DNA of 64,000 bases, from NCBI GenBank assembly GCA_024128875.1, contig JAMYFF010000001.1:682001-746000 (forward strand), in the 5' to 3' direction. The DNA is from Salinilacustrithrix flava (GTDB lineage: Bacteria > Actinomycetota > Acidimicrobiia > Acidimicrobiales > Salinilacustritrichaceae). Below are positions 1-7,460 of the stretch, one piece after another (position 1 is the stretch's first letter; every line of letters starts with the position of its first letter). The translations under genes and the position numbers were made by a program. The notes below the pieces were generated by a model. That model searched no databases. It saw only the letters and a list, made by a program, of their open reading frames with translations, and was not told the origin of the DNA.

Positions 1-711
1 GACGCCATCGACCGCCTCACCGCCGGCGAGGCCGACGCCGCCTTCCTCGCCGTCCGCCCTCCCGGGCACCACGCCACCCCGTCGCGGGCGATGGGCTTCT
101 GCCTGCTGAACAACGTGGCCGTGGCCGCGGCCTCACTCGCCCACGCCGGCGAGCGGGTGCTGGTGGTGGACATCGACGCCCACCACGGCAACGGCACCCA
201 GGACGCGTTCTGGGACGATCCCCGCGTCACGTACCTCTCCGTGCACGAGCACCCGATGTACCCCGGCACGGGCATGGTGCGCGAGACCGGCGGACCCAAC
301 GCCCCCGGCACCACCGTCAACGTGCCGGTGCCGTCGGCCACGTCCGGCGACGTGTACCGGCGCCTGGTCGACGACGTCATCGTCCCGGTGGCCGAGCGCA
401 TGGCCGCCACCTGGGTGCTGCTCTCCACCGGGTTCGACGCCCACCGGAACGATCCGCTCACCGACCTCGGCCTGAGCAGCGGCGACTACTACGACCTCAC
501 CACGCGGATCCTGGCGCTGGCGCCGGCCGGGCGGCGCCTGGCGTTCCTCGAGGGCGGCTACGACCTCGACGCCATCACCACCTCCACCGCCGCCACGCTC
601 GCCGCCCTCGCCGGCGTCGAGCACCGGCCGGAGCCGGTGACCAGCGGCGCAGCCGACGAGCCCGGCCACCAGGCGGTCGGTGCCGCGCGCCTGATCCACC
701 ACCTGGCGTAG
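1..711 (+). CDS. Histone deacetylase/AcuC-family deacetylase, 5' partial
   Basis: The frame is open from base 1, so the N-terminus lies outside the window and the first ATG inside it (91) is internal. The visible 236 residues carry hallmarks of the zinc-dependent HDAC/AcuC/acetylpolyamine amidohydrolase fold: RPPGHHA, GFCLLNNVA, the metal-ligand stretch DIDAHHGNG, STGFDAH near the middle and LEGGYD near the C-terminus. These enzymes hydrolyse acetyl-amide bonds on protein lysines or small acetylated amines. Metal ligands and the active-site His pair are present, so activity is expected; the substrate cannot be read from sequence. It ends 21 bases before the PilT-like gene, possibly in one transcript. 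Confidence 0.9.
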   Translation, partial: DAIDRLTAGEADAAFLAVRPPGHHATPSRAMGFCLLNNVAVAAASLAHAGERVLVVDIDAHHGNGTQDAFWDDPRVTYLSVHEHPMYPGTGMVRETGGPNAPGTTVNVPVPSATSGDVYRRLVDDVIVPVAERMAATWVLLSTGFDAHRNDPLTDLGLSSGDYYDLTTRILALAPAGRRLAFLEGGYDLDAITTSTAATLAALAGVEHRPEPVTSGAADEPGHQAVGAARLIHHLA

Positions 712-732
712 CGTCCCGCCCGGGGGAGGCCC

Positions 733-1842
733 GTGATGACCGAGACCAGCGAGCACAGCGACCAGCCCGTCGACCACGTCGCCCTGCTGCGCGCCCTGCT
801 CGAGCGCGGCGGGTCCGATCTGCACTGCAAGCCGGGCAGCCCGCCTGCGCTGCGGGTCGGCGGCGCCCTCGTGCGGGAACCGGACGACCCGGTCCTCGGC
901 CAGCGGCTCACCGCACCGGCGGTGGCGATGCTGGCCCAGACCCTGCTCACCACCGACCAGCAGCAGACCCTCCTCCAGGACGGGTCGGTGGTCGCCACCC
1001 ACGCCATCCCCGAGGTCGGGCGGTTCCGCGTGGCCGTGTACCGCCAGCGCGGCTCGGTCGCCGTGGTCGTCCACGCCGTTCCCCAGCAGGTGCAGCACCT
1101 GGAGGAGCTCGGCCTCCCGGACTCGGTGTCCACCCTCGCCTCCGGCCAGCGCGGGCTGGTGCTGGTGGCGAGCCCGGTCGGCAACGGCGCCACGACGACG
1201 CTCGCCGCCATGGTCGACCACGTGAACCGCACGCGGGCCTGCCACGTCGTGACCGTGGAGGACCCCGCCGAGGTCCTCCACCGCGACGATCGCAGCCTGA
1301 TCAGCCAGCTCGAGGTGCCCACCGACGTGGCCGGCCTGGCCGACGGCGTGCGGGCTGCGTCCCGCCTCGACGCCGATGTGGTCGCCATCTCCGACATCGC
1401 CGGCCGAGACGTCGCGCTGGCCGCCCTCGACGCCGTGGCGCGGGGCCGCCTCGTGCTCGCCGGCATCGGCGGCAACACCGTCCGCGCCGTGGTCGACGGG
1501 TTCCTCGAGCTGTTCTCCTTCGAGGAGCGCCCGAACGTGCGCCAGACGTTGGCCCGGTCCCTGTCCGGCGTGGTGGTCCAGCGCCTGCTCACCGGGACCG
1601 ACGGGCGCCTCCTGCCCGTGGCCGAGGTGCTGGTCGGCACGGCCAAGATCCAGGAGGTCCTGGCCGAGGAGGCCCGGATGGGGGAGCTCGACGCGCTCCT
1701 GGCCGACGGCGTGTTCCACGGCATGCAGACCCTCGACCAGTCGCTCCGGGACCAGGTGCGCGCCGGGCGGATCAGCGAGGGCACGGCCCTCGCCGCGGCC
1801 ACCGACCCCGAGGAGCTGCGGATCGAGCTGCTGCGCTCGTAG
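733..1842 (+). CDS. Degenerate PilT/GspE-family protein (probable pseudo-ATPase)
   Basis: 369 residues with PilT architecture: an N-terminal PAS-like domain (SDLHCKPGSPPALRVGG near residue 35) followed by a RecA-like secretion ATPase core. PilT normally powers type IV pilus retraction. The Walker A loop reads SPVGNGATTT (residues 147-156), so the invariant lysine is alanine (Ala153). The Walker B region reads DADVVAISD (213-221) where active relatives have DPDVILVGE, putting Asp in place of the catalytic Glu. The fold signature is kept (TTTLAAMVDHVN, VEDPAE), so this is a retained but probably non-hydrolysing paralogue, perhaps a regulatory subunit. Start is GTG 733 after GGGGGAGG; ATG 736 is equally possible. 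No pilus genes are visible in the window. Confidence 0.8.
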   Translation: MMTETSEHSDQPVDHVALLRALLERGGSDLHCKPGSPPALRVGGALVREPDDPVLGQRLTAPAVAMLAQTLLTTDQQQTLLQDGSVVATHAIPEVGRFRVAVYRQRGSVAVVVHAVPQQVQHLEELGLPDSVSTLASGQRGLVLVASPVGNGATTTLAAMVDHVNRTRACHVVTVEDPAEVLHRDDRSLISQLEVPTDVAGLADGVRAASRLDADVVAISDIAGRDVALAALDAVARGRLVLAGIGGNTVRAVVDGFLELFSFEERPNVRQTLARSLSGVVVQRLLTGTDGRLLPVAEVLVGTAKIQEVLAEEARMGELDALLADGVFHGMQTLDQSLRDQVRAGRISEGTALAAATDPEELRIELLRS

Positions 1843-1894
1843 AACACGGTCGAAAACCCCGGAACCATGCCGGAGAGGGGCCCCCGGGAGGGCG

Positions 1895-1900
1895 TAGGGT
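1895..1900 (+). promoter_or_regulatory. -10 element, leaderless LLM oxidoreductase gene
   Basis: TAGGGT ends 7 bases before ATG 1908, which would make that ATG the transcript start. This favours 1908 over the out-of-frame ATG at 1904. Confidence 0.5.
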
Positions 1901-1907
1901 CACATGC

Positions 1908-2807
1908 ATGCAATTCGCCGTGTGGCCAGGCACGCAGCAGTCCTGGGCCGACATCCTCGAGGTGGCGCGGCACGCCGAGCTCACGGGGTGGGACCGCGTC
2001 TACGTAGCCGACCACTTCATGAGCAACGACGACGAGGCCGCGGGCCCGATGCTCGAGTGCTGGGCCGTCGTCACCGCCCTCGCCGCGGCCGTTCCCCGGG
2101 TCGGCATCGGCACCCTCGTGTGCGGCAACACGTACCGCCACCCGGCGATCCTGGCCAACCAGGCCGCCGCCGCCGACGTGATCTCCGGCGGCCGGGTCAT
2201 CCTCGGCCTCGGCGCCGGCTGGCAGCAGAACGAGCACGACAAGTACGGCATCGAGCTGTACTCGGTGGGGGAGCGCCTCGACCGCTTCGCCGAGGCCTGC
2301 GCCATCGTGCGCAGCCTGTCCACCCAGGAGCGCACCACGTTCCACGGCGAGCACTACCAGCTCACCGACGCCCCGATGGAGCCCAAGCCGGTTGGCCCGT
2401 TCCCCCTCCTCGTGGGCGGCGGCGGCGAGAAGCGCACCCTGCGCGTCGCGGCCGAGCACGCCCAGGAGTGGAACGTGTGGAGCACCCCGGAGATCTTCGC
2501 CCACAAGTCCGGCGTCCTCGACGGCCACTGCCAGGACCTGGGCCGCGACCCGTCGGAGATCCACCGGTCCACCCAGGCGCTGCTGTTCCTGTCCGACGAC
2601 CAGGCGTTCCTCGACCGCATGCGCGGCATGGACATGCCGATGCCCACCCTCATCGGCACCCCCTCGGAGCTGGTCGACGTGGTCGGCGCCTACCGCGACG
2701 CCGGCGTGGACGAGCTCATCGTCCCGGACTTCACCATCGGCACGGGCACCCAGCGCACCGACATCCTCGACCGCTTCAAGGAAGAGGTCGCCATCCACTT
2801 CGGTTGA
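1908..2807 (+). CDS. LLM-class (F420-dependent type) oxidoreductase
   Basis: 299 residues of the bacterial luciferase-like TIM barrel. Landmarks are MQFAVWPGTQQSW at the N-terminus, GWDRVYVADHF, RVGIGTLVCGNTYRHP, GGRVILGLGAGW, and PLLVGGGGEKRTLRVAAEHA towards the C-terminus. Actinobacterial members usually take hydride from reduced F420, or FMN, to reduce or monooxygenate small molecules; the substrate is unknown. It stands alone, with its own -10 element upstream and a GC-rich hairpin downstream. No Shine-Dalgarno sequence precedes the ATG, consistent with leaderless translation. Confidence 0.85.
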   Translation: MQFAVWPGTQQSWADILEVARHAELTGWDRVYVADHFMSNDDEAAGPMLECWAVVTALAAAVPRVGIGTLVCGNTYRHPAILANQAAAADVISGGRVILGLGAGWQQNEHDKYGIELYSVGERLDRFAEACAIVRSLSTQERTTFHGEHYQLTDAPMEPKPVGPFPLLVGGGGEKRTLRVAAEHAQEWNVWSTPEIFAHKSGVLDGHCQDLGRDPSEIHRSTQALLFLSDDQAFLDRMRGMDMPMPTLIGTPSELVDVVGAYRDAGVDELIVPDFTIGTGTQRTDILDRFKEEVAIHFG

Positions 2808-2809
2808 TT

Positions 2810-2845
2810 GGGCTGTGCTCGCTCGGGACTCGCTGCGCGCAGCCC
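2810..2845 (+). terminator. GC-rich hairpin after LLM gene
   Basis: GGGCTGTGC (2810-2818) pairs with GCGCAGCCC (2837-2845), 8 of 9 positions, starting 3 bases after the stop codon. There is no T-tract, so it may terminate inefficiently or stabilise the 3' end. Confidence 0.45.
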
Positions 2846-2945
2846 CACGTACACGGAGTCGGCGAACGCCCACCCGGTGACCGGTCGGCTGGCGCCTCCC
2901 TCGCACACCTTCACACCTCGATTCATGTCAGCGAGGGGGCCCTCG

Positions 2946-2951
2946 TAGGGT
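2946..2951 (+). promoter_or_regulatory. -10 element, leaderless cca
   Basis: TAGGGT lies 6 bases upstream of GTG 2958, with a possible -35 TTCATG at 2922-2927 (18-base spacer). The arrangement supports a leaderless GTG start. Confidence 0.5.
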
Positions 2952-2957
2952 TGTGGG

Positions 2958-4364
2958 GTGATCCCTGAGCGATTCGCGCCCGTGCTCGCCGACGTCGCGC
3001 CCCTGGCGCGGGCGTTCGACGCGGCCGGCCACCGCCTCTACCTGGTGGGCGGCGTCGTGCGGGACCTGCTGCTCGGCGACGACCGGCCGGTGGACTACGA
3101 CTTCACCACCGACGCCCCGCCCGACCGCATCGAGGAGATCCTCGGGTCCTTCGAGGGCACCGAGGCCCTGTGGACCCAGGGCAAGCGCTTCGGCACCATC
3201 GGCGCCAAGGTGCGGGTGGGGGAGGGCGACGACTCGCGCGTCGTCGACCACGAGATCACCACCCACCGGGCCGAGGCCTACGTGCCCGACTCCCGCAAGC
3301 CCGAGGTCAGCTTCGCCACCGACATCGAGGCCGACCTGTCCCGTCGGGACTTCACCATCAACGCCATGGCGCTGTCGCTGCCCGACGCCCGCCTGGTCGA
3401 CCCCTTCGGCGGCACCGCCGACCTGGCCGCCAAGGTGCTGCGCACGCCGCTGTCCGCGTCGGTGTCCTTCAGCGACGACCCGCTGCGCATGCTGCGCGCC
3501 GCCCGGTTCCTGACCCGCCACGACCTGAAGCCCGACGACGAGCTCGTCGAGGCGGTCGAGCAGATGGGGGACCGGATCGCCATCGTCTCCCCCGAGCGGA
3601 TCCGCGACGAGCTGAACCGGCTCGTCGTCCTCGACGACCCCTCGCCCGGCCTGTGGTTCCTGGCCGACACCGGCCTGTCCGAGCACTTCCTGCCCGAGCT
3701 CAGCGCCATGCGCCTCGAGCAGGACCCGATCCACCACCACAAGGACGTGCTCGCCCACACCATCGCGGTGGTCCGCAAGACCTCCCCCGATCTGGTGCTG
3801 CGCCTCGCCGCCCTGTTCCACGACATCGGCAAGCCCGACACCCGCGACTTCGGCCCCAAGGGCGTGACCTTCCACCACCACGAGGTGGTCGGCGCCCGCA
3901 TGACGCGCAAGCGCATGAAGGAGCTGAAGTACCCCAACGAGATCCGCGACGACGTGTCCCAGCTGGTGTTCCTGCACCTGCGCTTCCACGGCTACGGCGA
4001 CGACGCGTGGACCGACGCCGCCGTGCGCCGCTACGTGCGCGACGCCGGCCCGCTGCTCGACAAGCTCAACGAGCTCACCCGCTGCGACTGCACCACCCGC
4101 AACCGGCGCAAGGCCGAGATGCTGGCCCGGCGGATGGACGCGCTCGAGGAGCGCATCGAGCACCTGCGCGAGCAGGAGGCCATCGACGCCATCCGCCCCG
4201 ACCTCGACGGCCAGCAGGTCATGGACCTGCTCGACGTGCCGCCCGGTCCGGTGGTCGGCCAGGCGCTCCGGATGCTGCTCGAGGCCCGGATGGAGGAGGG
4301 TCCCCTCGACGAGGAGGAGGCCCGGCGCCGCGTCCTGGCCTGGTGGGCCGAGCGCCCCTCCTAG
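2958..4364 (+). CDS. cca: CCA tRNA nucleotidyltransferase
   Basis: 468 residues. Adds or repairs the 3'-terminal CCA of tRNAs from CTP and ATP without a template. The class II nucleotidyltransferase head shows LVGGVVRDLLLG and DYDFTTDAPP with the catalytic carboxylates, then RRDFTINAMAL, and RAARFLTRHDL with the base-recognition helix. An HD phosphohydrolase-like domain follows (LAALFHDIGKPDTR, HHHEVVGA), as is usual in actinobacterial enzymes, and a helical tail completes the protein. The GTG start is chosen because LADVAPLARAFDAAGHRLYL matches the usual N-terminus and the -10 sits directly upstream. Normal family length. Confidence 0.93.
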   Translation: MIPERFAPVLADVAPLARAFDAAGHRLYLVGGVVRDLLLGDDRPVDYDFTTDAPPDRIEEILGSFEGTEALWTQGKRFGTIGAKVRVGEGDDSRVVDHEITTHRAEAYVPDSRKPEVSFATDIEADLSRRDFTINAMALSLPDARLVDPFGGTADLAAKVLRTPLSASVSFSDDPLRMLRAARFLTRHDLKPDDELVEAVEQMGDRIAIVSPERIRDELNRLVVLDDPSPGLWFLADTGLSEHFLPELSAMRLEQDPIHHHKDVLAHTIAVVRKTSPDLVLRLAALFHDIGKPDTRDFGPKGVTFHHHEVVGARMTRKRMKELKYPNEIRDDVSQLVFLHLRFHGYGDDAWTDAAVRRYVRDAGPLLDKLNELTRCDCTTRNRRKAEMLARRMDALEERIEHLREQEAIDAIRPDLDGQQVMDLLDVPPGPVVGQALRMLLEARMEEGPLDEEEARRRVLAWWAERPS

Positions 4365-4430
4365 AACTGGCAGTACCGGCGTCGCGCGGGGATCCTCGCC
4401 CCGACCGCCCGCCCGTAGGAGACTCGGACC

Positions 4431-5141
4431 ATGGCCTGGACCCCGTTCACCGTGGCTGCGCCCACCGGCGCCGACCTCCCCGACGATGCCGTCCTGTACG
4501 GACCCGAGATCCCCGCGGAGCCGACCCTGCGCCTGCTCGGCGACCTGACCGGCAAGCGGGTGCTGGACCTCGGCTGCGGCGCGGGCCGCAACGCCATCGC
4601 CATGGCGCGTGCCGGCGCACGAGTGATCGCCGTGGACGAGGACGCCGACCAGATCGGTGCCGCCCGCCGCGCCATCGACGCTGCGGACATGAAGGTGGAG
4701 CTGCACCACGCCCCCCTGGCCGAGCTCGCCTTCCTGCGCGCCGACACGATCGACGCGGCCATCTCGGTGCACTCCCTGGTCCAGGTCGCCGACGTGGGGC
4801 GGGTCTTCCGCCAGATCCACCGCGTGCTGCGCCCCGAGCACAGCTTCGTCGTGTCCGTCCCGCACCCGACCTTCGCCCTGCTCGACCCGGCCGGCCCCGA
4901 TCCCCTCCAGGTCCGCCGCTCCGCCTTCGACGAGCAGCCCTACGCCCACGACGACCCCCGCCACGGCACCCACGCCCGCTCGATCGGGGCGCTGTTCACC
5001 GAGCTGACCCGGGCCGGCTTCCGGGTCGACCACGTCCTGGAGCCGGCCCCCACGGGCTCGGGTCGCGGACCCTTCTGGAGCCCGGCCATGGAGAAGGTCC
5101 CCGCCACCTTGATCCTGCGGGCGCGCAAGGAAGGCATCTGA
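4431..5141 (+). CDS. Class I SAM-dependent methyltransferase
   Basis: 236 residues. The SAM-binding motif I is RVLDLGCGAGRNAIAMARAG, followed by VIAVDEDADQI (motif II acidic residue) and an AISVHSLVQVADVGRVFRQI stretch typical of the Methyltransf_11/25 group. The substrate is not predictable. ATG 4431 follows a TAGGAG sequence that could serve as ribosome-binding site. It lies 66 bases after cca on the same strand, with no clear functional link. Confidence 0.85.
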   Translation: MAWTPFTVAAPTGADLPDDAVLYGPEIPAEPTLRLLGDLTGKRVLDLGCGAGRNAIAMARAGARVIAVDEDADQIGAARRAIDAADMKVELHHAPLAELAFLRADTIDAAISVHSLVQVADVGRVFRQIHRVLRPEHSFVVSVPHPTFALLDPAGPDPLQVRRSAFDEQPYAHDDPRHGTHARSIGALFTELTRAGFRVDHVLEPAPTGSGRGPFWSPAMEKVPATLILRARKEGI

Positions 5142-5175
5142 GGCGCACGGCCGACGGCGCCGCCGCGGGCGTCGC

Positions 5176-5181
5176 TACCCT
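5176..5181 (+). promoter_or_regulatory. -10 element, leaderless DUF5318 gene
   Basis: TACCCT is placed 7 bases before GTG 5189. It starts a likely three-gene transcript with the two membrane protein genes. Confidence 0.45.
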
Positions 5182-5188
5182 CCTGCGG

Positions 5189-5599
5189 GTGCCGTTCAAC
5201 CCGGGAGCCCTGACGACGGGAGCCGGCGTCGCTCGCCCTGCCGGCGTCGTCGACCACCGCATCGCCCGGAACGCGCTCGTCGCCGAGTACCAGCGGGGCC
5301 GCCTGGCCAAGCACGAGGTGTGCGACGCCCACCCCGAGCTGCGCCGCGCCGCCGAGCACATCAGCCGCAAGACCACCGAAATCTGCCCGATCTGCGAGGA
5401 CCGCTTCCTCGTGCTGGTGACCTACGCGTTCGGTCCGCACCTGCCCAAGTCCGGCTACGCGATCGAGGACCGGGCCGACATGGACAAGGTCCGCCGCACC
5501 ACCACCGAGTGCACCTGCTACGTGATCGAGGTGTGCGTCGGCTGCGGCTGGAACCACCTGCTGCAGACCTTTCCGGTCGAGGGCTTCCGGGGCACGTGA
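5189..5599 (+). CDS. DUF5318 family zinc-ribbon-like protein
   Basis: 136 residues matching the actinobacteria-restricted DUF5318 family, of unknown function. The helical part (VVDHRIARNALVAEYQRGRL) leads to VCDAHPELRRAAEH, then a cysteine pair ICPICEDRF, a central basic region, and CTCYVIEVCVGCGWNHLL. The cysteine spacing suggests a bound zinc. In mycobacteria and streptomycetes the homologue sits next to class A PBP genes, and here a PBP lies two genes downstream, so a cell-envelope role is plausible (inference). GTG 5189 is chosen from the upstream -10; the conserved part begins about 12 residues later. Confidence 0.8.
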   Translation: MPFNPGALTTGAGVARPAGVVDHRIARNALVAEYQRGRLAKHEVCDAHPELRRAAEHISRKTTEICPICEDRFLVLVTYAFGPHLPKSGYAIEDRADMDKVRRTTTECTCYVIEVCVGCGWNHLLQTFPVEGFRGT

Positions 5600-6219
5600 G
5601 CACCGCCGGGACCGGGCTCGCCCCCGCGAGCCCGCCGACGACCCTGCAGCCCACGAGCACCGCGGTGGCGACGGCCGCAGCCCTGGCCGCCGCTTCTCTG
5701 GCGGTCACCTCCACCGGGGCGATGGTGCTGGCCGCGCTGCTCGTCGGCGTCGCCGCCCGCGACCGCCGCACCGCCGGCGCCGCCCTGCTGGCCGTGGCCG
5801 CCACCTCGATCCGGTTCCGCACCGCCACCTTCGACGACCTCGCCGGCATCCAGAGCGTCCTCGGGCTGGCCGGCACGGTCGGGCCCGCAACTGCAGCGGC
5901 GTCGGCGTGGCTCGCGGCCGCAGCGGTCCTCCTCGCTGCCCGCTCGGTGGCCGAGCCGTCCACCCGCGCGGCCACCAGCCTCCTCGTCCGGCTGCGCGCC
6001 GCCGCCCCCGCGCTGGCGTGCGGCCTGTTCGCGGCCGCGCTCGTGGCCGGGCCCGGGCCGAGCGACCTCACCGTGCGCGCGCTGGCGTCGGTGGTCGGGG
6101 TGGTGCTGGCCTTCGGGGTGACGGTCGCCGACGTCCGCCCCGCGGTGGCGCGGGTCCGCCCGTGGGCGGCCCTGGTGGCGGGACTGGTCGCGGTCGTGCT
6201 CGCCGGGTGGCCGTCGTGA
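5596..6219 (+). CDS. Uncharacterised membrane protein, Ala/Val-rich
   Basis: 207 residues that I cannot assign to a family. The GTG start overlaps the preceding stop (GTGA), showing translational coupling to DUF5318. Hydrophobic segments at roughly residues 23-45, 50-65, 85-115, 135-155, 160-175 and 185-205 suggest about six membrane passes with little soluble sequence. Composition is strongly Ala/Val/Leu. Its coupling with DUF5318, the next membrane gene and then the PBP suggests a multi-component envelope unit, possibly involved in precursor handling; this is inference only. Confidence 0.65.
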   Translation: MSTAGTGLAPASPPTTLQPTSTAVATAAALAAASLAVTSTGAMVLAALLVGVAARDRRTAGAALLAVAATSIRFRTATFDDLAGIQSVLGLAGTVGPATAAASAWLAAAAVLLAARSVAEPSTRAATSLLVRLRAAAPALACGLFAAALVAGPGPSDLTVRALASVVGVVLAFGVTVADVRPAVARVRPWAALVAGLVAVVLAGWPS

Positions 6220-7460
6220 CCGGCCTGCTGCTCGTGCTGCTCGCCGCGCCGGTCGTCGGTGCGGCCATCGCCTTCGTGGTGCCCCACCACGCCACGCTCG
6301 CCTGCCGGTCGATCGCCGCGGGCGTCGCGGTCGGCTGGGCCGTCCTCGCGGCACAGGACGTCCCGGTGGTCTGGGGAGACCTGGTCACCGATCCCCTCCT
6401 CGCCGCCGCAGCCGCCGGCACCGCGCTCCTCGTCGTGGCGACCCGCCCGCACTCGGCCACGGCCGCCGGCGCCGCCTTGCTGGTGCTCACGGTCCTGCCG
6501 GCCGCCGCCGCACTCGACCCGGTCCGCCTGCCCGACCGCCGCCTCGCCGCCGGCGTGGTGCTCGTGGCGGTGCTCGCCGCCGTGCGCCTGTGGACCGAGC
6601 GCGCGCCCCGGTCGGGCCAGGTGCTCGCCGTGCTCGCCGGCGTCGTCATCGCCAGCGGCCTCGTCGGCGACGACCCCACCGAGGCGCTCGCCCTCGCCGT
6701 CGCCGGCACCACCGTCGCCGTGGTCGCCGCCGCCGTGTGGGGTGCGCCCGGACGCCTCCTGCTGCCCGCCGGCCTGCTCGCCGTGTCCCGGGCCGCACCC
6801 CTGCGGGAGGCCGTGGACGGCACCGACTGGGCCCTCGTCGTGGTCGCCGCGCTGGTGGTCGTCGCTGCGGTGGTGCTGCGCGCCGTGCGGTCCCGGCCGC
6901 TCACCGAGCGCCTGCCGCTGGCAGCCACGGTCGTGGCCGGGGCCCTCCTCGCCGGCGACGTCGCCGAGCTGCGCAGCGCCGGCGCGGTCCTCGGGGCGGG
7001 TGCGGTGCTGGCCCTGGCCGGCCGCCATCCGCTGGCCCTCCTCGCCCTCCTGCCCGGCACGGTGGCCGCGATCGACGTGATCGGACTCGCGGACCAGCCG
7101 GCCCACGCCGCGGTCGGCGCCGCGATCGTCGCGGTCGTGGCCGTCGCCTCGACCGGGATCATGGCCCCGGTCGGTGGCCCGGCCCGCCCGGGTCCCGTGA
7201 CGTCGGTGGCCCTCGCCTTCGCCGTCCTCCCGGTCTGGGGATGGGCTGGCGTCGACCTCGACGGATACCGCACCGGCCTCGCCGTGGCGGTGGCGGTCGC
7301 CCTACCGGTCCTCGTGCTGGGCACCCCCGCGTGGAGGGAACGACGCGCACCCGGCGGTACCATCGGTGGCCGCCCGACCCCGGGCTTGTCCCATGGCACC
7401 GCCCGCCCCCCCGAGCCCGTCCCGGAAGCCCAAGGCCAAGCCGGCGCCCAAGCGCCGTAG
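6216..7460 (+). CDS. Uncharacterised polytopic membrane protein
   Basis: 414 residues, GTG start overlapping the upstream stop by 4 bases. At least ten hydrophobic stretches run from residue 2 to about 370, with short Arg-rich turns (RPHSATAAG, RSRPLTERLP). The end is a hydrophilic 40-residue tail (RERRAPGGT onward). I see no recognisable catalytic motif. The last 68 bases overlap the PBP gene in another frame, which is unusually long. The unassigned tail may therefore be non-essential, or termination may couple to PBP initiation. It could be a lipid-precursor transporter or polymerase by context, but nothing in the sequence proves that. Confidence 0.6.
   Translation: MTGLLLVLLAAPVVGAAIAFVVPHHATLACRSIAAGVAVGWAVLAAQDVPVVWGDLVTDPLLAAAAAGTALLVVATRPHSATAAGAALLVLTVLPAAAALDPVRLPDRRLAAGVVLVAVLAAVRLWTERAPRSGQVLAVLAGVVIASGLVGDDPTEALALAVAGTTVAVVAAAVWGAPGRLLLPAGLLAVSRAAPLREAVDGTDWALVVVAALVVVAAVVLRAVRSRPLTERLPLAATVVAGALLAGDVAELRSAGAVLGAGAVLALAGRHPLALLALLPGTVAAIDVIGLADQPAHAAVGAAIVAVVAVASTGIMAPVGGPARPGPVTSVALAFAVLPVWGWAGVDLDGYRTGLAVAVAVALPVLVLGTPAWRERRAPGGTIGGRPTPGLSHGTARPPEPVPEAQGQAGAQAP
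7358..7363 (+). promoter_or_regulatory. -10 element inside upstream gene, for PBP
   Basis: TACCAT lies within the end of the upstream membrane gene. Transcription from about 7370 would exclude GTG 7366 and favour ATG 7393 as the PBP start. Confidence 0.35.

Noticed and set aside
733..1842. PilT-like gene considered as a pseudogene
   Set aside because: No frameshift or stop, full length, normal codon use. Only the nucleotide-binding residues changed, which suggests altered function rather than decay.
3170..5188. Upstream extension of the DUF5318 frame, open from 3170 through cca and the methyltransferase
   Set aside because: Arg/Pro-rich shadow of cca in another frame; the DUF5318 gene has its own -10 and start at 5189.
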